From Arthrobacter sp. ISL-85 (GTDB lineage: Bacteria; Actinomycetota; Actinomycetes; Actinomycetales; Micrococcaceae), in contig NZ_JAGGPQ010000026.1 in the NCBI RefSeq assembly GCF_018613675.1, positions 23,101-87,100 of the forward strand: a DNA stretch of 64,000 nt. The letters run 5' to 3'. The translations under genes and the position numbers were made by a program. Positions 36,853-45,121 of this stretch are shown here, piece after piece (the first letter of the stretch is position 1; each line of letters opens with the position of its first letter). The notes under the pieces were generated by a model that did not search any database, was not told the DNA's origin, and was given only the letters and a program-made list of their open reading frames with translations.

Positions 36853-37176
36853 ATGCCGCGGATTACCCAGCCAAACGACGCAGCCTGGTCGGCCGACGTT
36901 GAGGCTGCCGTCGCTACCTTCGGCAACCGGTCGCGAAACGAAATTCTCCGATTCCTAACGGCTAACGGACCAGCGACGCGCGGCGACATTGTCGCCGCAG
37001 TCAGCGCCGGCGAACCCAGCGTTGCCAAGCACCTCGCGGCCTTGGAGGACGCGGGCGTGGTGATAGTCGACGTCGAACCTGGGCGCCGGCACGGACGGTC
37101 GCCCCGGTATTCTGCCAACGCAGTCCGAATACAGGAACTGCTGAACGCGCACCTAAGCTACCTGCTCGAGAAGTAG
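36853..37176 (+). CDS. Small ArsR-like winged-helix regulator A
   Basis: 107 residues from ATG 36853 (a longer frame from 36733 would run through the inverted repeats). The HTH reads NRSRNEILRFLTANGPATRG, DIVAAVSAGEPSVAKHLAAL, EDAGVV, with the wing DVEPGRRHGRSPRYSA. No metal-binding cysteines are present. Short size and position beside the sigma-like gene suggest control of transfer. The ribosome site is weak. Confidence 0.75.
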   Translation: MPRITQPNDAAWSADVEAAVATFGNRSRNEILRFLTANGPATRGDIVAAVSAGEPSVAKHLAALEDAGVVIVDVEPGRRHGRSPRYSANAVRIQELLNAHLSYLLEK

Positions 37177-37211
37177 TCGCAGCGCTGCGACAGCGGTCGC
37201 ACCTATTCGAC

Positions 37212-37709
37212 CTACTCCGCTGCTTCACCCGTGTCTGACGACGAACCCGCCGCTGCTTGCTCACCCTCCGGCCGTCGGCTGATGTCCCTGTTCAAATACT
37301 CCGTGATGGCACGAAGGGTCTCCGGGGACACATCACCAAGAGTCCTGGCCGCAAAGGTCTTCACACGGGCTGCGCGCAGGGACTTCACAAACTCAAGCTG
37401 TGAATCAATGCGCTCGGGCAGGTCAGCGGCCTCGCCACCCTGCAGATACCCAGGGTCGACATTGAAAATTTCACACAGAGCTCCAAGCAATGCCGGGTCA
37501 CTGACGAGTCTCCCCGTGCCGTCCTTCATGTAGAACCAGCGGGCCCTGGAAAGCTTGATTCCCCTGCTCTGCAGCTTCTGCTGAACCTCACGGAACGTGA
37601 CGGGCAGACCTCGCTCGGCAACCACAACATCTAGCAGAAGGTTCAGGCGTCGCGCCAACTCTGCTTGCGGAGACAAGCCAGCACTGAATGCCCCTTGGTC
37701 AGAAGACAA
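37212..37709 (-). CDS. XRE-like HTH regulator, candidate ImmR-type repressor
   Basis: 165 residues from TTG 37709, chosen because AGGAGGGAGG precedes it; a frame reaching 37964 would run through the palindrome. The helix-turn-helix core is AELARRLNLLLDVVVAERGL, FREVQQKLQSRGIKLSRARW and LLGALCEIFNVDPGYLQGG, typical of actinobacterial XRE regulators paired with ImmA/IrrE peptidases. The C-terminal 70 residues contain a helical segment and an acidic tail. It is divergent from the gene at 37913, with the palindrome between them. Confidence 0.75.
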   Translation of the reverse strand: MSSDQGAFSAGLSPQAELARRLNLLLDVVVAERGLPVTFREVQQKLQSRGIKLSRARWFYMKDGTGRLVSDPALLGALCEIFNVDPGYLQGGEAADLPERIDSQLEFVKSLRAARVKTFAARTLGDVSPETLRAITEYLNRDISRRPEGEQAAAGSSSDTGEAAE

Positions 37710-37835
37710 GACCCGCCTCCCTCCTGGTCCAATGCGTAAGTCGGCTCTGGTGCCCAGTGTATTCCTCTGGCGAACGCCGCCTGCAACGAGGGCTGCCGGG
37801 ACACTTCCAACCCCGCGCGGATGAGAGTATGGTTT

Positions 37836-37857
37836 CCCTGTAGACCCGTCTACAGGG
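37836..37857. promoter_or_regulatory. Palindromic operator candidate, copy 2
   Basis: Perfect palindrome with arms CCCTGTAGAC and GTCTACAGGG around a CC centre. The inner 14 bases equal the palindrome at 16155. It sits 127 bases before the XRE-like start at 37709 and 56 bases before the HTH gene at 37913, so it can govern both divergent promoters. Confidence 0.65.
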
Positions 37858-37912
37858 GGTTCAACCCTCCCAACGTCATTCGGTGGTGGTCTCCTTGGTA
37901 GAGGACATACTG

Positions 37913-38167
37913 ATGAACCGGACGCGAAGCCGACTCCTTCGCTTCCTGATCGCGCAGGGTCCATCGTCTTGCGCAGATGCAGCTCTCGCCTTGGACCTGT
38001 CGATGTCCACGGTCCGTCGACAAATTCGGTTGCTGTGCGGTGCAGGCTTTGTCAGGCCAACAGCGGGAACTTTCAGCGCCCAGCTAGGCCATATTGAGGA
38101 GCAGCTTCAAGAGCTTTCGGCTACGTTCCAACCTCCTGTCACCGACTTCAGGAAGCCGGCAAACTGA
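37913..38167 (+). CDS. Small winged-helix regulator B
   Basis: 84 residues from ATG 37913, with GAGGA eight bases upstream (a GTG at 37883 is less likely). It reads SRLLRFLIAQGPSSCADAAL, ALDLSMSTVRRQIRLLCGAG, FVRPTAG: a single ArsR/IclR-like winged helix and little else. It resembles regulator A in length and layout but is not a close copy. It is probably part of the same control cluster. Confidence 0.7.
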   Translation: MNRTRSRLLRFLIAQGPSSCADAALALDLSMSTVRRQIRLLCGAGFVRPTAGTFSAQLGHIEEQLQELSATFQPPVTDFRKPAN

Positions 38168-38340
38168 GCGAGCTCGGCCCGCCCTCTTGCGAAAACTGAT
38201 TGGGCCTAGGCCGCTCGACATAGATTCGATGGTCTGCTGTGGGCACTCTTATCTGTCAACGGTTGAGACGTTGATTAGCGGGCGTGACTCCGCCAACCGT
38301 TTGCCCCAGCCGTGCTGTTTCTCATTGGTGCTCACCAACT
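38168..38340. other. Short spacer between regulator B and gene remnant
   Basis: About 170 bases. No gene, repeat or hairpin recognised. If an attachment site exists at the right end of the module, it would be expected near here. Confidence 0.3.
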
Positions 38341-38532
38341 TCAGATCAGCCGGCCCAAACGGGTCTGGAAAAGCTTGGGCTTTCGCTCTCCGCTGCAAGC
38401 GGTCGGTACGGGAGGTACATGACCATCGTCGTTGGGCTGGCGTCCGAGGCCGAACGTCGTGGGCACCGTTGGTCTCCCCGTCAGGTAGACCTGGCCCTGT
38501 TTGCTTTGGGCGGTCAAACGAGGATCAGCTAA
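38341..38532 (+). pseudogene. C-terminal gene remnant
   Basis: The frame SAASGRYGRYMTIVVGLASE, AERRGHRWSPRQVDLALFAL, GG reads like the C-terminus of a conserved actinobacterial protein ending in RxVDxALFALGG. No start or N-terminal part is visible upstream, so it may be a resident gene cut by insertion of the conjugative module. Confidence 0.4.
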
Positions 38533-38665
38533 AGACTTTTCAAACCACATGGTATTGGGGCTCAATCACGGGCCATCGTCTAGGTTCTGGGCGCGAGACC
38601 CCACAAGCATCACTGACGTCAGATCTTGAGGCAGTAACCGGCCGGTCCCGGGATCCGTGTGCGAG

Positions 38666-39331
38666 CTACAGGTCTCCAAGCGTGGGCAGCGGCGCAACCG
38701 CAAGGTCGACGGCGGATTCGACTGCGGCTCGGCGCGCGTCGGTCGGTTCTTCAAGGAGCAACCGGATTGGGTGGATCAGTGCGACAAGCCGGGGCGACCG
38801 AATCGTTGCGAGGCCCTCCACCGAAGCGGCAAGCGATTCAGTGACCAAGACGTCTACGCCTTCTCCGAACGCACGCGAGTGGTAGCCGTTCGGGGCAACG
38901 TAGCTGCCGCCGATCGCGATGCCGCCCAGGAGCGCCAGCAGAGGTGTCCGGATTCCATCCGGAACATCGCCGGCCGCGACAGCTGCGATGAACGGCACTG
39001 CATGGGCCGTTGCCTGGTAGACCGTGCCCTGGTGGCAGATGTTCGAGTAAAGGGCGTTGAATGCCTGGCCAGGGTCGGTTCGCAGGGCAGCAAGGGAACG
39101 TACAACGTCGCCGTCAATGTTCGTAGGGAAGCCCGCACCGGGGCCCAGCGAGACGGCGCTTTTCCCGTAGGCGTGCTCCAGCTGGCTCCAGTCGACCTGG
39201 TCAGGTTCGGACAGCGCCACGAAGCCTGTCCAGTTCGGTTGGCACGGGGCATCCATGAAAGGAAGAGTAGCCGCGAGAAGCGTTCGAAGGTCGGGGTAGG
39301 TGTGGCTACTGGCACCAACCAGGGAGCTCAC
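38666..39331 (-). CDS. HEAT-like repeat protein of unknown function
   Basis: 221 residues with GTG start (an ATG at 39256 is an alternative; neither has a clear ribosome site). The segment VDWSQLEHAYGKSA and SNICHQGTVYQATAHAVPFI is shared by a widespread actinobacterial family with helical repeats. Alpha-helical pairs continue through the centre, and the C-terminus is Ala/Glu-rich. The typical family protein is longer, so this copy may be C-terminally shortened. Function unknown. Confidence 0.6.
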   Translation of the reverse strand: MSSLVGASSHTYPDLRTLLAATLPFMDAPCQPNWTGFVALSEPDQVDWSQLEHAYGKSAVSLGPGAGFPTNIDGDVVRSLAALRTDPGQAFNALYSNICHQGTVYQATAHAVPFIAAVAAGDVPDGIRTPLLALLGGIAIGGSYVAPNGYHSRAFGEGVDVLVTESLAASVEGLATIRSPRLVALIHPIRLLLEEPTDARRAAVESAVDLAVAPLPTLGDL

Positions 39332-39340
39332 ACCGGTGCC

Positions 39341-40237
39341 TTAGGATTTCTTAGCGACGTACCGCCTGGCGTGAACGACCAGCCGGGTAGTCAATGGCGA
39401 GGCGCCGTTGCGGAGCCAGACCAGTACCGTCGGCATGGGAAGGGACACCCCGGCAAACGGGCGCCACACAACTCCGGGCGGATCGCCCGGTACCACCTGA
39501 TGCGGCGTTTTGAAAGACACCCCAAGACCGGCGGCCACCAGGCTCATGGTCGTCGCAATGCTCGGGGACCAGCGGTGCGGCCCGGGAATCATTCCACCGC
39601 CCATTAGAAGCCCCAATACGCGTTCACGAACGTCCGGGTCGCCGTCGCGCTGTAACCAGATCAAGGCCTGCCCGTTCAGATCGGCGGGGGCGATCGCTGC
39701 AAGCTTTGAAAGCGGACTGCCGGACGGAAGAGCAACCCCCATCGGCTCGGTCTCCAGGGTAAGCACGCCGAGCCGTTCGTCCGAGGGTGGCACGGCGTGA
39801 ATGAACACAGCGTCGAACTCTCCGTCAAGAAGCTTCTGGACCCCTTCCCTTGCTGCCGCAAGTTTAACCTCTACCCCCGGTGCATTCTCACCTGAACCCA
39901 GGCCGCTAAGCAGCTCAGCCAACAGCGGGTACGCGACTCCCACGGCCACGCCCAGTTTGAGGGTGCCGGGCGGAGGACTGCGTAATTCTTCCATTGCTGC
40001 CGCCGCGGCATCGTGGGCCTCAATGATATGGGCAGCCTCTTCCCGGAGGCGTCGGCCTGCGTCCGTGAGTGCAACGTGATTGTGGGTTCGGTCCAAGAGC
40101 CGGAGCCCCAGGTCTTTTTCCAGGGCTTTGAGCTCCTGGCTCAGTGCAGGCTGGGCGATGTGGAGCCGGGCGGCGGCCTTACCGAAATGCAGTTCCTCGG
40201 CCAGTACAAGGAATCGCCGGAGTTGGCGGAGTTCCAT
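39341..40237 (-). CDS. LysR-family transcriptional regulator
   Basis: 298 residues. The N-terminal winged HTH reads MELRQLRRFLVLAEELHFGK, AAARLHIAQPALSQELKALE, KDLGLRLLDRT, then a linker helix and a two-lobed effector domain (about 90-298). It is divergent from the alpha/beta hydrolase at 40349, the usual LysR-target geometry, so it most likely regulates that gene. The effector is unknown. Confidence 0.9.
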   Translation of the reverse strand: MELRQLRRFLVLAEELHFGKAAARLHIAQPALSQELKALEKDLGLRLLDRTHNHVALTDAGRRLREEAAHIIEAHDAAAAAMEELRSPPPGTLKLGVAVGVAYPLLAELLSGLGSGENAPGVEVKLAAAREGVQKLLDGEFDAVFIHAVPPSDERLGVLTLETEPMGVALPSGSPLSKLAAIAPADLNGQALIWLQRDGDPDVRERVLGLLMGGGMIPGPHRWSPSIATTMSLVAAGLGVSFKTPHQVVPGDPPGVVWRPFAGVSLPMPTVLVWLRNGASPLTTRLVVHARRYVAKKS

Positions 40238-40242
40238 GGCTC

Positions 40243-40260
40243 ATCATAAGAATTTGTGAT
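40243..40260. promoter_or_regulatory. LysR-type operator candidate
   Basis: ATCATAAGAATTTGTGAT, an imperfect dyad with ATCA/TGAT ends, 6 bases before the LysR start and about 90 before the hydrolase start. It matches the loose AT-rich dyad expected of LysR sites. Confidence 0.4.
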
Positions 40261-40348
40261 CGTCCGAGTCCATAGCGGTCTTGGACGGCAGGGTGCGGCC
40301 GGACGTCCAATAAAGGGGACAGGTAAACCGCTCGGAAAGGTGAAGACA

Positions 40349-41149
40349 ATGAGCACAATTGATGGCACCGCCCTGGTGAAGGCTGGCGGCGCTACGTTCC
40401 ACGTTGACGTGGCAGGTCACGGCACGCCTGTTCTCCTGGTCCCCGGCGCTGGAGGTGACGCTAGGCAATACGCCGAACTGGCCCAAGTATTGGCCCAAAA
40501 GCACACAGTCGTCGCCTACGACCGCAGGAACAATGGACGCAGTCCACAGCAACCGGACTGGTCAAAGACTTCAGTGGACCAGCACGCGGGCGACGTAATT
40601 GCCTTGTTGGAAACGCTCGGGACGTCACCAGGCGTCGTATTCGGCAACAGCACCGGTGCACTGATAGCGCTGGCCGCTGCCCTGAAGGCACCCGGGCGTT
40701 TTACCGGCGTCGTGCTGCACGAGCCTGCGCTGCTGGGCGTTCTGGCCAACCCCGACGACGCCATGGCCACAGTGCAGCCGGTCATCGCGGCAGGCGTGGA
40801 GGCCGGTGGACTTGCCGGCGGCGCCGAGTCCTTCGTCCAGTTCGCCGCAGGCGACGCCGCCGCCCTGCTGCCTCCGGACTTTCTCGAAGGTCTGCGGACT
40901 AACGCCAGGGTCCTGCTGGAAGCGGAGTTCGGATCATTCTCGTCATGGCGGCCCGAGCCGGAGGCATTGGCGGAAATGAGCCTTCCGCTTACCATACTCA
41001 GTGCCGAGCAGACAGCGCCGTTTTTCGTGGAGGCTGCCCAGTGGATAGCCTCCACAGCTGGTGTCAGCCACCGGACAGTACCTGGCGGACACATGGGCTT
41101 CCCTAACCACCCCGAGGAGGTCGCTCAGGAAATCGACGCGATGTCGTAG
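40349..41149 (+). CDS. Alpha/beta hydrolase
   Basis: 266 residues from ATG 40349 (GGTGAAG upstream). The oxyanion strand is VLLVPGAGGDARQY; the nucleophile is Ser101 in FGNSTGALIAL (G-N-S-T-G elbow); an acid lies in the strand TILSAEQ region and the histidine in VPGGHMGFPNHPEEV. Family: soluble esterase/epoxide-hydrolase-like. The substrate is not inferable. Divergent LysR neighbour. Confidence 0.88.
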   Translation: MSTIDGTALVKAGGATFHVDVAGHGTPVLLVPGAGGDARQYAELAQVLAQKHTVVAYDRRNNGRSPQQPDWSKTSVDQHAGDVIALLETLGTSPGVVFGNSTGALIALAAALKAPGRFTGVVLHEPALLGVLANPDDAMATVQPVIAAGVEAGGLAGGAESFVQFAAGDAAALLPPDFLEGLRTNARVLLEAEFGSFSSWRPEPEALAEMSLPLTILSAEQTAPFFVEAAQWIASTAGVSHRTVPGGHMGFPNHPEEVAQEIDAMS

Positions 41150-41295
41150 TCCGTAAATGCGATGGGGCAAAGGGTCTGTTTTACAGTCCACCCGCGTAGC
41201 CCCTTTCATGCACGAGTCCGGGGCCGACCGGTACTCCGCTACATCCTGTGCCAGTAAGGGATCCCAAATCGTGCCCTTAGGCGGGCTTCGCCGCT

Positions 41296-41766
41296 TCAGA
41301 GCCAGGCGGTGACCGGAAAGACGGGTGACGCTACGCCGTCCTTGCCGGCCGTCGCCCAGACCATCGGCCCAAAGGCTTCCCAGTTGTCGAGCCATTCCCA
41401 GCTGAAGAGTGAGCCGTTGGCGTCAACGGCATGGAACCCGAAGCTGATCTGGTCGACCTCGGCTTGGCTGGAGAAGACCGCGCCGGGGCCGGCTATCAGG
41501 ACGGGAAGATCGGGGCCGGCGATGACGTATGCGGGGATGACGACACTGTCCTCGGGCGAGTAGGGTCCTTCCAGCCCCACGTCGTTGAACCCTCCCTGCC
41601 CGTCGGCGACAGCAAGGCAGTTGTCGGCGCCGATGGTGATGGTCCCCTCGGGGAGGTTGTCCCTGGCCTCTGCCGTCAGAATGCAGCGCTCCTCCGGCAG
41701 CCCCGGGGCAAGGACCTCATGGCCGGGCTGGTAAACGTTGAGGGTGGGAACGGAAATCTTGGTCAT
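41296..41766 (-). CDS. Hypothetical beta-rich protein
   Basis: 156 residues from ATG 41766 (ATG 41775 also possible). Repeated strand-like segments (TKISVPTLNVYQPGHEVLAP, GTITIGADNCLAVADGQGGF, VVIPAYVIAGPDLPVLIAGP, FSWEWLDNWEAFGPMVWATA) suggest a compact all-beta fold. No signal peptide. No family recognised. It is convergent with the hydrolase gene. Confidence 0.55.
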   Translation of the reverse strand: MTKISVPTLNVYQPGHEVLAPGLPEERCILTAEARDNLPEGTITIGADNCLAVADGQGGFNDVGLEGPYSPEDSVVIPAYVIAGPDLPVLIAGPGAVFSSQAEVDQISFGFHAVDANGSLFSWEWLDNWEAFGPMVWATAGKDGVASPVFPVTAWL

Positions 41767-41967
41767 GGGCTGCATGTGTGCGGAGTAGTCAGCCTGACTC
41801 CACGACGGCTTTGTCCAGGTGAAGAGGACACCAACACTGCCGGCGTTCCACTGAATCCTGTAGGCCGCGACTGTATTGTGCGAAATAAGGGCGGGCGTGG
41901 CTGCTTACGCGTGCCTCGTGGCATCACCGCCCGACAGTTATCAGACCGTCCTTTGAGAAGAGTCGCT

Positions 41968-42678
41968 TTGGATTCAGCACGGAAGGCCGCGCTTGCCGCG
42001 GGAGTGTTTTACCTCGTCACTTTTGCCAGCTCTATCCCGGCGGTTTTCCTCCTGGGGCCTGTGCTGGACAACCCGGACTATGTCGCCGGCACCGGCAGCG
42101 ACGCCAGTGTTATCTGGGGCTGCGTTCTGGACCTGGTCAATGCCTTCGCCTGCGTGGGCACGGCCGTGGCGCTGTTCCCGGGCATCAGGCGACACGGTGA
42201 GAGCTTGGCATTGGGCTTCGTTACGTCCCGCCTGTTTGAGGCGGCTGTTATCGCCATCGGCGTGGTCAGCCTACTGGCGGTGGTGACGCTCAGACAGTCG
42301 GTGGCCGCAGGAGCCAATGCCGAGCCGTTGATCGGCGCAGGCCAAGCGCTGGTAGCCGTCCGGGACTGGACGTTCCTTCTGGGCCCTGGAACCATCCCGG
42401 CGATCAACGCGCTGCTGCTGGGCTACCTGCTGTTCCGGTCCCGGCTCGTCCCGCGCGCCATCCCCATCCTGGGCCTGATCGGCGCCCCTCTACTGCTCCT
42501 GTCCGCGGCCATGACCATGTTCGGCCTGAACACCCAAGTCTCCACTCTGTCAGCGGTGGCAACCCTGCCGATTTTCCTCTGGGAACTGTCCCTGGGCCTG
42601 TACCTGACCTTCAAGGGCTTCATGCCAACCCCCGCCCTTGTCGGGCAGGGGTCACGGCCTGTGGTTAGCGGAGGATGA
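41968..42678 (+). CDS. DUF4386-like membrane protein
   Basis: 236 residues from TTG 41968, with GAGAAGAG five bases upstream. Six membrane helices, opening AALAAGVFYLVTFASSIPAV, with the family's periplasmic GSDASVIWGCVLDLVNAFAC and FRSRLVPRAIPILGLIGAPL segments. DUF4386 proteins are of unknown function. Its stop overlaps the next start by 4 nt (ATGA), so the two are co-translated. Confidence 0.75.
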   Translation: MDSARKAALAAGVFYLVTFASSIPAVFLLGPVLDNPDYVAGTGSDASVIWGCVLDLVNAFACVGTAVALFPGIRRHGESLALGFVTSRLFEAAVIAIGVVSLLAVVTLRQSVAAGANAEPLIGAGQALVAVRDWTFLLGPGTIPAINALLLGYLLFRSRLVPRAIPILGLIGAPLLLLSAAMTMFGLNTQVSTLSAVATLPIFLWELSLGLYLTFKGFMPTPALVGQGSRPVVSGG

Positions 42679-43310
42679 TCCGAACCGCGCCATGGACCTT
42701 CGCCGCGGTGTGCGTCATGGTGCCCGCGCTGGCCGGGCTCGTGTTCAGCCTGGCGGATCCCGCCATCCAGCTGGTGCCCTGGTACGTGGCCGTCTACCTG
42801 CTGATCAAGTCCTGCATCTTCGGGCCCACCAGGAAGATGCCGTCGCCGCGCCAGGTTGTGGCGTTCCTGCTGCCCGGCGCCCTGCTCGTTCCCCTGGCGC
42901 TGCTGAACCTGGGATGGTGGGCCGGAGGCTGGCTGCTCGGCCTGCCGGCATGGGGGCTGCTGCTCAGCCGATGGACCCGGCAGAGCCCACTCCGGCCCGT
43001 GCAGCTGCTGAAGTTCCTCGGACTCTTGGTTTTGGGCATGCTGATCTTCACGTTCAACGTCATCTACCCGTTCCCGAGCCTGGGCCTGTTCGTGCTGCCG
43101 GTCATTCCGCTGGTCAGGTTCGCCTACCCCGGGCAGCGGCTGCAGGCGGCCGTGGAGCTTCTCCTGGCCATAGCGACCGTCTCGATTGCCTTCGCCATTC
43201 CAACCCCTGAAGGCTCTTGGTCCTCGCCCTGGACCTACGCCGGCGGGGCCGCCACCGTCGGACTCATGATCGCATTCTGGGCCAGGGGGCTTCCACGGTC
43301 GGACACGTAG
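42675..43310 (+). CDS. Multi-pass membrane protein, unknown
   Basis: 211 residues, about seven hydrophobic helices (for example MIRTAPWTFAAVCVMVPALA and LLKFLGLLVLGMLIFTFNVI). MBOAT-type or wax-ester-synthase-like topology is possible, but no catalytic motif is evident. It overlaps the DUF4386 gene. Confidence 0.6.
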   Translation: MIRTAPWTFAAVCVMVPALAGLVFSLADPAIQLVPWYVAVYLLIKSCIFGPTRKMPSPRQVVAFLLPGALLVPLALLNLGWWAGGWLLGLPAWGLLLSRWTRQSPLRPVQLLKFLGLLVLGMLIFTFNVIYPFPSLGLFVLPVIPLVRFAYPGQRLQAAVELLLAIATVSIAFAIPTPEGSWSSPWTYAGGAATVGLMIAFWARGLPRSDT

Positions 43311-43417
43311 TCCCCGGGTTGGCTGGGTGCGGCAGGCACAGTCCTAGGCAGGATCATCTTTCGTAGATAGGCTGCGAAAACCGGGTCGGCGGCGGCTCGC
43401 GAGACAGGGGGAACGCA

Positions 43418-44356
43418 TTGAGCTCGTTCATCGTCGGCACGGATCACATCGACCTCTTGGCGACAGCGGCCCGAAGGATACGGAACGGCAGAATGCCTGA
43501 CAAATTCTTCGACTACGAGGACACTGCTACCGCTCAGTCAATCGGAGAAGCAATGGCCCTCTTCAACAACGTGGCGGTCTCCGAGGACTACCAGGAAGAA
43601 AAGGCCGAGCCCCAGTACATCTTCACGCCGGTCGATGAAATCCTGACGGGGAAGCTTGAACCCAAGCATCTCGTGCAAATCTACTTGGCAGCTAGCTGCT
43701 ACATCTACCAGACCGGCGAGGACCACCCGGACTGGGCCTACCGCCTCCCATGGGCGACCGTGAAGGCAATTCAATTCTGGGCAGAGACACATCTCTACGC
43801 GAGCGGCTGGCCGATCGTGAAACTGCGAAACTCCGGTGGGTACGACTGGGCCGGCCGCGAAGACGCGGCTTGGGAATGGACCCGCGAGCACGGCTTTCCC
43901 GACCTGCAGATCAATCCCGCTCGGCTCAACGACGACGAAGTCAGGGAGGCGATCACAGCAACCGAGCGGATGGGCGACCAAGTGTCCGCGGCACTGGGAA
44001 TGTCCAGGGTCGGTCTCCTCGGCCGCCTTGTCTTAGCTGCTCATGAGGACGGCGCCTATGTTGTCCTTGAGCCGGATGGTGACCGATTTGTCCGCTGCAC
44101 AGTCTTCAGCGAAAGCGGCGAGGAGATCGCGGAAATCAACTCTCCAGAACTGGACACCCCCCGTGTGGAGCCGACAGGCGGAGATGAGATGCGAGCACTC
44201 CTGGCGATGGTGGATACCAGCCCGGCAAACCTCGCTTGGACAGAGTTTGCCCCCGAAGGGGTCCCGCCCCTGGATCAGGGGTCCCACGCTGTCGACTTGC
44301 GGAAGGCTTCGAACTGGTCCCCGTTGACGACCCGTCCACGCCCCAGTGACACCTGA
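43418..44356 (+). CDS. Conserved hypothetical protein
   Basis: 312 residues, TTG start with GGGGGAACG upstream. Acidic soluble protein with no signal peptide. Blocks such as KLEPKHLVQIYLAASCYIYQ, WATVKAIQFWAETHLYASGW and ERMGDQVSAALGMSRVGLLG are helical; the C-terminal 100 residues look like beta strands (GAYVVLEPDGDRFVRCTVFS). No family recognised. It is followed by a terminator hairpin. Confidence 0.6.
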   Translation: MSSFIVGTDHIDLLATAARRIRNGRMPDKFFDYEDTATAQSIGEAMALFNNVAVSEDYQEEKAEPQYIFTPVDEILTGKLEPKHLVQIYLAASCYIYQTGEDHPDWAYRLPWATVKAIQFWAETHLYASGWPIVKLRNSGGYDWAGREDAAWEWTREHGFPDLQINPARLNDDEVREAITATERMGDQVSAALGMSRVGLLGRLVLAAHEDGAYVVLEPDGDRFVRCTVFSESGEEIAEINSPELDTPRVEPTGGDEMRALLAMVDTSPANLAWTEFAPEGVPPLDQGSHAVDLRKASNWSPLTTRPRPSDT

Positions 44357-44521
44357 CCGCGGTCGACGCAGTGGCTAGGGGCAGCAGCCGCCTGCCCTAA
44401 GGAGCGAGACATTTCGGGGCGAACGTTCGCCTGGTAATACGAAAATGGGCTTGCGAGCACATTCCTAAGCGTGCTTATGATGGTTGTAGCCGAAGGGGAT
44501 CGGCTTGGGGAATGGGAAAAT

Positions 44522-44540
44522 GAAGGGCGCGCTCAGCGAA
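44522..44540. repeat. 19-base repeat, copy 1 (with 45788-45806)
   Basis: GAAGGGCGCGCTCAGCGAA occurs here and identically at 45788-45806, flanking the NTF2-like/TetR gene pair on both sides in the same orientation. Confidence 0.55.
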
Positions 44541-44551
44541 CGGGGCGCGCC
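44526..44551. terminator. Terminator hairpin between convergent genes
   Basis: GGCGCGC / GCGCGCC stem of 7 bp with a 12-base loop followed by TTT, between the gene ending at 44356 and the NTF2-like gene ending at 44630. Part of the loop region is repeated near 45788. Confidence 0.45.
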
Positions 44552-44629
44552 TTTCCCGTGCCTCAATGACAGTCGAACTGGGTCTACTCCTGGCGATCAT
44601 GCGGTCGCACGCCTTAATTCGCTCGGACG

Positions 44630-45064
44630 TCATGCCGGTGGTTGTTCCATTGCGGTGGCAAGTGGCCGTGGCGCCATGATGGGGTCCGCATGGCGATGAG
44701 AAATTTTCCACGACTCCCCCTCGCGGCGGAGGACTAGTGTCACCCGTAGTGCATACGGGATTGGCTCACTGCTTCCGTCAACGTGGGCTTGTCCCCGCTC
44801 GATCCGGACCACGTAACCCAGGTCTGGGGCAACGAACCGAGAGACCTCCTCGACTCCTTTGAGATTCCCGCCGGTGAAGTGGGAGCTCGGTTCAGCCGCT
44901 GCCCGAACTACGGCCTCGCGTCCGCGGCAGGGCGGCCCGACAGGATTACAGAGGGTGACGTCCTCTCCCCGGGAAAAGACGTCCTGGACAGCGCCGGGAT
45001 CCCCGTTCAGGTAGTGGTTCAGGGCAAGGTCAAATTCGACGATTGCATCATCAAAGCCGGACAT
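44630..45064 (-). CDS. NTF2-like (SnoaL/DUF4440) protein
   Basis: 144 residues from ATG 45064 with AGGAGG seven bases upstream. Cone-shaped alpha+beta NTF2 fold: helix ALNHYLNGDPGAVQDVFSRG, EDVTLCNPVGPPCRGREAVV, and strands DLGYVVRIERGQAHV and ALRVTLVLRREGESWKISHR. Such proteins are small-molecule enzymes or binding proteins. It is divergent from a TetR regulator that probably controls it. Confidence 0.8.
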   Translation of the reverse strand: MSGFDDAIVEFDLALNHYLNGDPGAVQDVFSRGEDVTLCNPVGPPCRGREAVVRAAAEPSSHFTGGNLKGVEEVSRFVAPDLGYVVRIERGQAHVDGSSEPIPYALRVTLVLRREGESWKISHRHADPIMAPRPLATAMEQPPA

Positions 45065-45109
45065 CGAAAAACCTCCTATTTGCACTGCTATGCAATTGAT
45101 GCACATCGG

Positions 45110-45115
45110 TATACT
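45110..45115 (+). promoter_or_regulatory. -10 element of a leaderless TetR gene
   Basis: TATACT lies 6 bases before the ATG at 45122, with no ribosome site, so transcription would start at the start codon. TGCA-type repeats upstream (45081-45104) may be the operator. Confidence 0.5.
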
Positions 45116-45121
45116 CCTGTC

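Noticed and set aside
38657..39607. 316-codon plus-strand frame
   Set aside because: Fully antisense to the HEAT-like and LysR genes, which have clear family features.
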